Origin: Verrucomicrobiota bacterium
GTDB taxonomy: Bacteria; Verrucomicrobiota; Verrucomicrobiia; Opitutales; Opitutaceae
Assembly: GCA_023410155.1 (NCBI GenBank)
Contig: JAEYQF010000171.1
Span: 1 to 14,646 of the forward strand
Direction: 5' to 3'
DNA length: 14,646 bases
Shown one piece after another: positions 1 through 6,512 of this stretch. Made by a program: the position numbers and the translations under genes. The notes under the pieces are model-generated. The model saw nothing but the letters and a program-made list of their open reading frames with translations, was not told the DNA's origin and did not search any database. Within the stretch, counting starts at the first letter, position 1, and every line of letters starts with the position of its first letter.

Positions 1-822
1 CTCGTGGTTGATGCCCAGATCGAGACCGGCCGAGCGCACGTCCTGGGTGGCAGGGTTCTCGTAGCCTTCGTAGCGGAACGCGAGACCGGCGCGGCCCGTG
101 AGGATGTGGTTCTCCTCCTTGATGAAATCGTAGCCGAGACCCACGGCGGCGACATTGTAGAGCTCGATGTCCTTCACCCGGTCGAAGCCGCCTTCGTCAC
201 GCGCATACCAGGAGGTCTTGCCGGCAAAGTTGTTCTGGTAGTCGATCCCGGCCTTGAATTCATCCGCGGACTTCGTGCCTTCGGTGACCTGGCGGTTGTA
301 ACCCGTGTAAAACTCCAGCTTGTCCTTCTCGGATTTCAGCACGGCGCGCGCGGAGATCGCAGTGCCGAGTTGCTCGGAGTTTCCCGTCTTGCCGGCGATG
401 TCGACGCCAGCCTCGTAGGACCATTTGCGCTCGGCGGCTGCGCGGAGAGCGGAAACCTGCGGGTCCTCGGTGCCGACCGGCCAGGTGGCAGCCACGCGAT
501 CAACCGACGTCGTGAGCTCCCCATCAGCTCCGGAGATCCTCAGCGCTCCACCGCTGGAGCTCACGGTGCCTTGCAACACCGTGCCGCTGGCCAGCCGCAC
601 GGTCACCGGCGCGTCGGTGGTGATCGCGGCGACCTCGGACTGCTTCACCACGATGTCGCCCGCGTAGGAGGTCGCGACGAGAACGCTGCCTTCCCCGACA
701 CGGGTGACCGTGCCAACGATGCGGGCGCCGTTCTTGGTCTCGACCATGTCGGCGCGAATGGGGCCTGCCATCAGGACAACCACGAGGAGGGTCGCCAGTT
801 TGGAGAGGTGCTTGGTGCTCAT
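1..822 (-). CDS. DUF481 (YdiY-like) outer-membrane beta-barrel protein, 3' part missing
   Basis: The reading frame starts with ATG at 822 and is still open after 274 codons at the window edge, so the C-terminus is not seen. Residues 1-24 form a signal peptide (basic start KHLSK, hydrophobic LATLLVVVLMAG, likely cleavage after PIRA). Residues 25-115 hold two similar beta-rich units (NGARIVGTV... and SGTVLQGTV...), like the small SH3/Sm-like repeats that often precede DUF481 domains. From about residue 133 comes a DUF481-type region (KWSYEAGVDIAGKTGNSEQ, then alternating aromatic/hydrophobic strands such as LEFYTGYNRQ), expected to form a beta-barrel in the outer membrane. The function of DUF481 proteins is not established. 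No Shine-Dalgarno is visible before the ATG. It is divergent from the methyltransferase gene at 957. The family call is from motif recognition and is fairly sure. Confidence 0.85.
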   Translation of the reverse strand, partial: MSTKHLSKLATLLVVVLMAGPIRADMVETKNGARIVGTVTRVGEGSVLVATSYAGDIVVKQSEVAAITTDAPVTVRLASGTVLQGTVSSSGGALRISGADGELTTSVDRVAATWPVGTEDPQVSALRAAAERKWSYEAGVDIAGKTGNSEQLGTAISARAVLKSEKDKLEFYTGYNRQVTEGTKSADEFKAGIDYQNNFAGKTSWYARDEGGFDRVKDIELYNVAAVGLGYDFIKEENHILTGRAGLAFRYEGYENPATQDVRSAGLDLGINHE

Positions 823-956
823 GGAATGGTTACCGGAAACGGCAACTTACCTGGTGTCAAACCGGCATTGGGCCCCGCCCCACCCAGCTCTGGCGAACAG
901 CACACGCGTTGCTCGACACGAAGGCGGGAGCGCACTTCGCTCCACCGTCCTGTCGC

Positions 957-1880
957 ATGCCCGCCCAATCCGTCCAACGCCCCGCCCTCATCGTTGCCGA
1001 TCACTGGCAGGAGTATCAGTTGCTCGATTGCGGCGCAGGGATGAAACAGGAGCGCTGGGGTGATGTGACCCTCGTGCGCCCGGATCCCCAGATCATCTGG
1101 CCGCGCCACGGCAGCGGCACACCCGGCAGCGCTCCGGCCAAATGGGAGAAATGGGACGGCCTTTATCACCGCAGCGAGAGCGGCGGCGGCAAGTGGGAGT
1201 TTCGCCGCGCGCTGCCGGACCACTGGAAGATTTCCTACGCGCCGCTCGGGCTGACGTTCAAGATCCACCCGACATCGTTCAAACACACGGGCCTGTTTCC
1301 CGAGCAGGCGGTCAACTGGGATTGGTTCTCCGCGAAGATAAAAACCGCGCGCGCCGCCGGCCGCGAAGTCTCGGTCCTCAACCTCTTCGGCTACACCGGC
1401 GCGGCTTCCGTCGCGGCCGCAGCGGCCGGCGCCAGCGTGTGCCACGTCGACGCCGCCGAGGGCATGGTGAAATGGTGCCGGGAAAACGCTGCCCTCAGCG
1501 GACTCTCCGCTGCACCGATCCGCTACATCGTGGACGACTGCCTGAAGTTCGCGCGGCGCGAGCTGAAACGAGGCCGCCGTTACGACGCGATCATCATGGA
1601 TCCGCCGACTTACGGTCGCGGCAGCACCGGCGAGATGTGGCGCCTCGAAGATCATCTCTGGGAGCTGCTGCTCGAGTGCCGCGCTCTGCTGAGCGAAAAC
1701 CCCCTCTTCTTCCTCATCAACGCCTACACCGCCCGTCTCTCCCCCACGGTCGTGGCCAACCTGCTCGCGGAACTGCTCCACAGTCGCGGCGGCACCATCG
1801 CGGCCGGCGAGGTGGGCCTGCCGATTCAACGCGACGGCAAGGTCCTCCCGTGCGGCATCTATGGCCGTTGGGAAGGTTGA
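957..1880 (+). CDS. Class I SAM-dependent methyltransferase (RlmI/COG1092-like)
   Basis: The 307-residue protein has a Rossmann-type methyltransferase domain in its C-terminal two thirds. The SAM-binding motif I is VLNLFGYTGAAS (residues 140-151), the acidic end of strand 2 is VDAA (164-167), and the catalytic-type motif is DPPTYGRG (215-222). DPPxYG resembles the motif of the 23S rRNA cytosine methyltransferase RlmI and its relatives. The N-terminal 130 residues are rich in aromatic residues (EKWDGLYHR) and carry no PUA domain that I can recognise, so RlmI itself is not claimed. The frame is open upstream to an ATG at 909, but residues from 957 (MPAQSVQRP) look more natural. Neither start has a clear Shine-Dalgarno. 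It is the first gene of a five-gene co-directional run. The substrate (rRNA or other) is unknown. Confidence 0.88.
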   Translation: MPAQSVQRPALIVADHWQEYQLLDCGAGMKQERWGDVTLVRPDPQIIWPRHGSGTPGSAPAKWEKWDGLYHRSESGGGKWEFRRALPDHWKISYAPLGLTFKIHPTSFKHTGLFPEQAVNWDWFSAKIKTARAAGREVSVLNLFGYTGAASVAAAAAGASVCHVDAAEGMVKWCRENAALSGLSAAPIRYIVDDCLKFARRELKRGRRYDAIIMDPPTYGRGSTGEMWRLEDHLWELLLECRALLSENPLFFLINAYTARLSPTVVANLLAELLHSRGGTIAAGEVGLPIQRDGKVLPCGIYGRWEG

Positions 1881-1921
1881 CCCGCTCGCCTGCGAACTCC
1901 CTGCCCGCTCCCTATCGCTCC

Positions 1922-2647
1922 ATGTCGCTTGCCTCCACCTACTACACACGCGCCCACGAGATGCTGGCGCGCGCCTGGGAAACCAATCGCCCGACGATCG
2001 AGAAACTCGCGCCAGTCGTCGGCGCTTCCATCGCCCAGGGCGGCGTCGTCCACACGTTTGGCAGCGGTCATAGCGAACTCATCGCGCGCGAGATCATCGG
2101 CCGCGCGGGCGGCCTCGTTTGTGTCAACGGGATCATCGATCCCACCGCCGGTTTCATCGAGAACCTCGTTGGCTACGGCACCAAGCTCGTGGAGCGCTAC
2201 GACCGCCAATACCGCATGCTCCCGGGCGAGTGCGTGATCGTCATCTCCAACTCCGGCAAGAACTCCTCCCCCCTCGAGGTTGCGCTCTACGCGAAGCAGA
2301 AAGGCCTCACGATCATCGGCCTCACCGCGCTCGCGATGTCGACCACTTACGCGACGGTGCATCCCGACGGCAAAAAACTCCATGAGGTCTCCGACTTCGT
2401 GCTCGATAACGGCGGCGTGCCGGGCGACGCCATCGTGGACACGGGCGGCGGCGCGATGGCCGGCCCCACGTCGACGTTCATCGGCTGCTCGCTCCTCAAC
2501 TGGCTCTCGCTCGCCGTGATCGAGTGGCTGCGGGCGAACAATCACGATGTGCCGCTCCTCCGCAGCCAGAACCTGGCGGGCTCGATCGAGCGCAACCGCG
2601 AACTCGCCGCCCGCTACGCCGGTCGGCTCAGCCGCCAGCTCGCCTAA
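1922..2647 (+). CDS. SIS-domain sugar-phosphate protein, UPF0309 type
   Basis: This 241-residue protein is a single sugar isomerase (SIS) domain with a helical N-terminal extension. Visible motifs are FGSGHS (residues 46-51), the phosphate-binding loop SNSGKNSSP (109-117), a conserved DNGGVPGD stretch (162-169) and GPTST (181-185). These match the UPF0309 group, whose members bind sugar phosphates but have no settled reaction; they are distant relatives of GmhA and of MurQ-type N-acetylmuramate-6-phosphate etherases. The start at 1922 lies 41 nt after the methyltransferase stop and has no Shine-Dalgarno. A much longer frame upstream is only a shadow of the methyltransferase. The BadF-type kinase follows after 32 nt, which suggests that the two handle the same amino sugar or its phosphate. 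The fold is sure; the substrate is inference. Confidence 0.9.
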   Translation: MSLASTYYTRAHEMLARAWETNRPTIEKLAPVVGASIAQGGVVHTFGSGHSELIAREIIGRAGGLVCVNGIIDPTAGFIENLVGYGTKLVERYDRQYRMLPGECVIVISNSGKNSSPLEVALYAKQKGLTIIGLTALAMSTTYATVHPDGKKLHEVSDFVLDNGGVPGDAIVDTGGGAMAGPTSTFIGCSLLNWLSLAVIEWLRANNHDVPLLRSQNLAGSIERNRELAARYAGRLSRQLA

Positions 2648-2679
2648 GGCTGCCTGCGCAGACGGCGCTCCGCTCCGCG

Positions 2680-3573
2680 ATGAACTACAAGATTGGCGTC
2701 GATGGCGGGGGCTCGAAGACCGAGTGTATCCTGGTCGATGCCACGGGCGGAGTCGTCGCGCGCCATCTGGCGCCCGGCTGCAATCCCAATGTCGTCGGCA
2801 CGGATCAGGCACGGCTGATCGTCACCGACGCGCTGTGCGCGCTGCTGGTCCAGGCGCAGATCAGCGATTCCCGTTCTGCCATCGCCGCAACGCGCTTCTA
2901 CATGTCGGGCGCTCCCGGGTTCTGGCAGGAGTTCGCCGCGCAGCTTGCTGATTTCGGGGAAACGAGCGCGCATCCCGATTCGCTGCCGGTGCTCGAACTC
3001 GCCACCTGGGGCCGCCCCGGGCTCGTCATCCATTCGGGCACCGGTTCGTTCGTCAGCGCACGCGCGCCCGATGGCACGATCCATTACGCAGGGGGACTCG
3101 GCTGGCGTTTCGGCGATCCGGGAAGCGGCTACGATCTCGGGCGTCGCGCCATCTCTCGCGCGTTGTTGGAGTTGCAAGGTTGGGCTGCGCGGTCGCGGCT
3201 CTCCGTCGTCGTGCGCGATCACACGGGCCTCGACGAGGCGGGGGCAATCACACGGTTCTTCTATCAAGATCCTTCGCCCAACGCGAAAATCTCCGCGCTC
3301 GCGCCGCGTGTGCTCCACCTTGCCGCCGAAGGCGACCTCACCGCCCACCAGATCCTCCTCGATTCCACCGCCGAACTCATCGAGCTGGCGGCGCGCGTCG
3401 CCACCACGCTTTTCTCCGGCGCCGCCCTCGACACCCTCCCTGCGGGGCTGAGCGGTCCCATCCTCACGCATCCCGTAGTTCAGCAGGCGCTTGCTCCGCG
3501 CTCGCCGCTGGCGCTTGTCCCTGTCTCCGATCCCCCCATCGAGGGTGTGCGCCAGCTTCTAATGCGCACCTGA
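2680..3573 (+). CDS. BadF/BadG/BcrA/BcrD-family ATPase, probable N-acetylglucosamine-type kinase
   Basis: The 297-residue protein has the ASKHA sugar-kinase layout: phosphate-1 motif GVDGGGSKTE (residues 6-15), phosphate-2 motif SGTGSF (119-124), the family signature GWRFGDPGSGYDLGRR (141-156) and an adenosine-motif-like LSGPILTHP near the end (257-265). The length fits the family (about 300). In an ungapped comparison with remembered relatives, Asp100 falls where the catalytic base is expected, 20 residues before the GTGS loop. Members include GlcNAc kinases, glucosamine kinases and, with other architectures, 2-hydroxyacyl-CoA dehydratase activases. No Fe-S cysteine pair of the activases is seen, so a sugar kinase is more likely. 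It lies 32 nt after the SIS gene and is probably co-transcribed with it. The exact sugar is unknown. Confidence 0.88.
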   Translation: MNYKIGVDGGGSKTECILVDATGGVVARHLAPGCNPNVVGTDQARLIVTDALCALLVQAQISDSRSAIAATRFYMSGAPGFWQEFAAQLADFGETSAHPDSLPVLELATWGRPGLVIHSGTGSFVSARAPDGTIHYAGGLGWRFGDPGSGYDLGRRAISRALLELQGWAARSRLSVVVRDHTGLDEAGAITRFFYQDPSPNAKISALAPRVLHLAAEGDLTAHQILLDSTAELIELAARVATTLFSGAALDTLPAGLSGPILTHPVVQQALAPRSPLALVPVSDPPIEGVRQLLMRT

Positions 3574-3646
3574 AGTCCGCGCTTCACCGCACGGCCCGAC
3601 CGGATTTCTGTTCGCCAGCGCGCGCGCCCGCGCTTTCGTTGATCGT

Positions 3647-5017
3647 ATGGGTTTCTTCGATCGTCTCGCCGGCAAGCGCCAGGCCCCTTCTACTCCCCAG
3701 CCACCCTCCTCCGCTCCAGCGGCTCCCGGCCCGACCGAAACCCCCGCTGCGAGCGCCACCGCGGGCAACATCATGCCGCGCCTCGTGGCCGCGCGCGATT
3801 GCCTCGAGCTCAAGGATCTCGCGGGTGCGATGGCGATCTACGAAGAAGTGCTCGCCACGGCGGGAGACCGGGCGGACGCACTCGTCACCATCTCGGGCGA
3901 TCTCGGCGCGACGGGTCATGTGAGGGAAATCGTCGAGCTCGTGGCCCCGCGCTACGACGCCCAGCGGCACGGCCCCGCCACGGGCCTCAACATTCTCCAG
4001 GCCTATCTCGCGCTGCGCGACCCGGAGTCGGCGCAACACGTCCTCGACATCCTTTTCGCGCTCAACCGGCCGGAGCTGGAAGACCGGCTCTTCGGCTTCT
4101 CGAACGCCATCGCCGAGCTTCTCCACGCGATCAACACCGGCCAGGTCGAACCCGCCGCCACTGCCGGTGCCAACCCGGGACCGGAGCGCAAGCAGGTCAG
4201 CCTCGTCAGCATCAGCAAACCGATCTGGTTCTACGGTCTCGAACCGCTCGCCGACCAAGTCCTCCCCCCGAAAAACGGACGCCAGCGGCGCGTGGCCTTT
4301 GCGCAACTCGCCCTCCTCGGCCGTGCCGACACCGACGAGGCCATGAAGCGCCCCGAGGATGAACTCGGCCGGCTCACCCGCGCGCTGCCCCTGTGGTTCG
4401 CCGAGAGTTTCTACTTCTCCCCGCACTACGCGCCGATCGCCGCGGTCGGCATCTTTGCCCAACAACACTACGCGCTGTTCGGCCGCGAGTGGACGACTGA
4501 CAACCTGCGCGAACTGCTCGCATCGAACAAGGAAGGTCTCGACTACATCTTCACCGGCGCCCTTCGCGAAAAAGACGGCGAGTGCGAGGTCCTGCTTCGC
4601 GTCTGGGAAGTGAAGAAACTGCGCGAACGCAAGCAGTTCACCGCCAGATGGACGGCGGCCACCGCGGACGCCGAACTCGGCAAACTCCACGAGCAGATCC
4701 GCCTCTTCATGGAGTGGTCGCCCGAAAAAGCCGGCCTGCCCTACACCCCGCCGGCATCGCCGCGCGCGTGGCTCGAGACCCTGGGCGCCTCGCTCACTCT
4801 CTTCGTGGCCGAGAAGAACCTGCTGCCCCGCGAACAGCTTCCCCCGCTCGAGCCCGCTCTCGCCGCCGCCAGCGCCGTCGCGAGTCAGGGCGAAGCTCCC
4901 TCGCTCGCGTTCGTCACCTTGCGCAATCGCGCCGAGAAACTGGAGATCGCACAACGTCTCGAGGCCGCGCTCGCCGCCTCACCCCTCGTCGCTCAAGCCA
5001 CCGGTCTCTCTTTGTGA
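3647..5017 (+). CDS. Hypothetical protein with helical repeat and TolB/LpoB-like C-terminal region
   Basis: I do not recognise this 456-residue protein as a named family. It begins MGFFDRLAGK, followed by a Pro/Ala/Ser-rich linker (residues 12-40). Residues 43-165 are helical with TPR-like spacing (LKDLAGAMAIYEEVLA, then TGLNILQAYLALRDPESAQ). After a second linker (about 166-182), residues 185-360 resemble the TolB-N/FlgO/LpoB type of fold: a conserved strand region, a helix ending in SPHY, then GLDYIFTGALREKDGECEVLLRVWEV, similar in plan to the 'DYVltGsvr..g..v.v...l.d' pattern. The C-terminal 80 residues are helical. No signal peptide or membrane segment is seen, so it is probably cytoplasmic. 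Its stop overlaps the GTG start of DAHP synthase by 4 nt, indicating translational coupling. The domain reading is weak inference. Confidence 0.75.
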   Translation: MGFFDRLAGKRQAPSTPQPPSSAPAAPGPTETPAASATAGNIMPRLVAARDCLELKDLAGAMAIYEEVLATAGDRADALVTISGDLGATGHVREIVELVAPRYDAQRHGPATGLNILQAYLALRDPESAQHVLDILFALNRPELEDRLFGFSNAIAELLHAINTGQVEPAATAGANPGPERKQVSLVSISKPIWFYGLEPLADQVLPPKNGRQRRVAFAQLALLGRADTDEAMKRPEDELGRLTRALPLWFAESFYFSPHYAPIAAVGIFAQQHYALFGREWTTDNLRELLASNKEGLDYIFTGALREKDGECEVLLRVWEVKKLRERKQFTARWTAATADAELGKLHEQIRLFMEWSPEKAGLPYTPPASPRAWLETLGASLTLFVAEKNLLPREQLPPLEPALAAASAVASQGEAPSLAFVTLRNRAEKLEIAQRLEAALAASPLVAQATGLSL

Positions 5018-6078
5018 AAATCGCCCCTGCCCCCACTGCGGACCTGCGCATCCGCGGCCAGAAACCCCTGCTCGCTCCCGCGCTCCTCGAAGACGAGCTC
5101 CCCCTGACCGAAAACGGCGCTGCCGTGATCGCCGGAGCGCGCCGCGAGATCGGCGCCATCCTCACCGGCGAGGACGACCGCCTGCTCGTCGTCACGGGCC
5201 CATGCTCCATTCACGACCCGCAGTCGGCCCTTGAGTATGCGGAGCGGCTCCGCGAGATCGTGCCGCTCTACTCCTCGGAGCTGCTGATCGTCATGCGCGT
5301 CTACTTCGAGAAACCGCGCACCGTCATCGGCTGGAAAGGCCTGATCAACGACCCTGACCTCGACGGCACTTATCAGATCAATCGCGGCCTGCGCCTCGCG
5401 CGCAAACTGATGCTCGACGTCACCGCCCTCGAGCTGCCCGTCGCGACGGAGTTTCTCGATACCACCTTGGGGCAATACTACGCCGACCTCGTCTCTTGGG
5501 GCGCCATCGGCGCCCGCACGGTGGAGAGCCAGGTGCATCGCGAACTCGCCTCCGGACTGTCGATGCCAGTCGGTTTTAAGAACCGGACCGACGGAGACCT
5601 GCAGGTCGCGATCGATGCGATCCGCTCCGCGCGGCACCCGCATTGGTTCCCCTCCCTCACGCGCGAAGGCACACCGGCCGTCCTCGGCACCACAGGCAAC
5701 GACCGCACCCACCTCGTGCTCCGCGGCGGCACTCGCGGCGCCAACTACAGCGCCGAGCACATCCGCCACGCCGCCCTGCTGCTGCAAAAACACGAGCTGC
5801 CCGCGCAGCTCATGGTCGACTGCTCGCACGCCAACAGCGACAAAGATCCCACTCGCCAGCCGCTCGTCGCCGCCGACCTCGCCGCGCAAATCTCAGCCGG
5901 AGAACGAGCCATCGCCGCCGTGATGCTCGAGAGCCACCTGCTCGGCGGAGCGCAGGATTTTCGCGCCCGGCCGCTCGTGCATGGCCGCAGCATCACCGAC
6001 GCCTGCCTCTCGTGGGAGCAGACGCTCCCGCTCTTCGCCCAGTTCGCCGACGCCGTTCGCCAGCGTCGCGCGCACTGA
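5014..6078 (+). CDS. aroF: 3-deoxy-7-phosphoheptulonate (DAHP) synthase, class I
   Basis: This enzyme condenses phosphoenolpyruvate and erythrose 4-phosphate to DAHP, the first step of the shikimate pathway. The 354-residue protein matches E. coli AroF/AroG/AroH along its length: GPCSIHDP (residues 62-69), RVYFEKPRTVIGWKGLINDP (95-114), SWGAIGARTVESQVHRELAS (161-180), VGFKN (186-190), LRGG (236-239), DCSHANS (269-275) and VMLESHL (303-309). The four expected metal ligands are present as Cys64, His272, Glu306 and Asp329. FKNRTDG has Arg where E. coli has Gly. Which aromatic amino acid inhibits it cannot be told. The start is the GTG at 5014, inside the GTGA overlap with the upstream gene; it gives the usual N-terminus and length. 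A longer frame upstream is a shadow. Inverted repeats follow the stop. Confidence 0.95.
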   Translation: MKIAPAPTADLRIRGQKPLLAPALLEDELPLTENGAAVIAGARREIGAILTGEDDRLLVVTGPCSIHDPQSALEYAERLREIVPLYSSELLIVMRVYFEKPRTVIGWKGLINDPDLDGTYQINRGLRLARKLMLDVTALELPVATEFLDTTLGQYYADLVSWGAIGARTVESQVHRELASGLSMPVGFKNRTDGDLQVAIDAIRSARHPHWFPSLTREGTPAVLGTTGNDRTHLVLRGGTRGANYSAEHIRHAALLLQKHELPAQLMVDCSHANSDKDPTRQPLVAADLAAQISAGERAIAAVMLESHLLGGAQDFRARPLVHGRSITDACLSWEQTLPLFAQFADAVRQRRAH

Positions 6079-6097
6079 GGCGGGCCCCGGTGCGGAC

Positions 6098-6147
6098 CGA
6101 GCCGCGACCGTGCGCGGCTCGAGCCGGGACCCGGTCCGTCCCGGGTC
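6098..6147. repeat. Two perfect GC-rich inverted repeats downstream of DAHP synthase
   Basis: Two back-to-back hairpins are readable. The first is CGAGCCGCG (6098-6106), a 6-nt loop, and CGCGGCTCG (6113-6121). The second is GACCCGG (6128-6134), a 6-nt loop, and CCGGGTC (6141-6147). They lie between the convergent stops of DAHP synthase (6078) and the minus-strand small gene (6219). Neither is followed by a T run on either strand, so they are not classical intrinsic terminators. They may still stall transcription or protect mRNA ends. The 13-mer GGCTCGAGCCGGG occurs at 6116-6128 and again at 6204-6216, with the 10-bp palindrome GGCTCGAGCC in both copies. Confidence 0.55.
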
Positions 6148-6218
6148 GCGCCAAGAGGCGGCACGAGTCGGGGCGCATTTCGGCGCGACGCCATCCGCAC
6201 TCGGGCTCGAGCCGGGCT

Positions 6219-6431
6219 TTATTCCCTCACCTGTTCGTTCACGGTGCGCAGGAGCGCGGCGAGGTTGAGGAATTCGCGATGATGCGCCGCCTCCGCGGCG
6301 AGAAACTCGAGTGTCCACATCCGCGCGAGCCGGCGCGGACTGTCGCTCGAGGGATGATCTTTCTCGTCGAGCGCGGCCAGTTTGCTCGCGAGGTGATGTT
6401 CGAGTCGCGCGAGAAATTCCGTCGTCTGCAT
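6219..6431 (-). CDS. Small helical hypothetical protein, 70 residues
   Basis: I do not recognise this 70-residue protein. It is predicted all-helical: an N-terminal amphipathic stretch (TTEFLARLEHHLASKLAALDEKD), a short charged turn with PSSDSPRR (residues 27-34), and a second helix rich in Ala, Leu and His (MWTLEFLAAEAAHHREFLNLAALLRTVNEQ). No cysteine pair, signal peptide or membrane segment is present. Support for it being real comes from an AGGA Shine-Dalgarno-like site 6 nt before the ATG (seen as tcct at 6438-6441 on the plus strand), which most genes here lack, from its fit in the gap between two well-supported genes, and from the ordinary, non-arginine-rich composition. It lies downstream of rlmN on the same strand with an 81-nt gap. 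Confidence 0.6.
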   Translation of the reverse strand: MQTTEFLARLEHHLASKLAALDEKDHPSSDSPRRLARMWTLEFLAAEAAHHREFLNLAALLRTVNEQVRE

Positions 6432-6512
6432 GCGAGATCCTAGGCAGCCGCCTCCCTGCCCGCAAACGCGCCCGACGATTCGCCCGCCCTCCTTAGCGCG
6501 GCTTCCAGCCCA

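Noticed and set aside
855..860. A perfect TTGACA (minus strand) 33 nt upstream of the DUF481 start
   Set aside because: No acceptable -10 hexamer lies 16-18 nt downstream, and the distance to the ATG would leave almost no leader. Probably chance.
927..943. Small hairpin GGAGCG-CACTT-CGCTCC just upstream of the methyltransferase start
   Set aside because: A 6-bp stem without a T run in GC-rich DNA is expected by chance, and no regulatory context supports it.
1142..1921. A long plus-strand frame that would extend the SIS protein by 260 residues at its N-terminus
   Set aside because: This part overlaps the methyltransferase in another frame and is an Arg-rich shadow. The SIS family starts naturally at ATG 1922.
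819..1949. A 376-residue minus-strand frame opposite the methyltransferase
   Set aside because: It is antisense to a well-supported methyltransferase, has low-complexity Ala/Gly/Arg/Val/Glu composition and no motif.
2977..3051. Apparent loss of the catalytic Asp region in the BadF-type kinase
   Set aside because: At first the usual 'NDa' before the GTGS loop seemed deleted. An ungapped comparison places Asp100 (PDSLPVLELAT) 20 residues before GTGS, where the catalytic Asp is expected, so no defect is claimed.
3584..4954. A 456-residue open frame on the minus strand opposite the 456-residue plus-strand gene
   Set aside because: The equal length is a coincidence. The minus-strand product is rich in Gly, Arg and Glu, has no recognisable domain, and runs antisense to a gene that is coupled to DAHP synthase. 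It is a mirror of high third-position GC.
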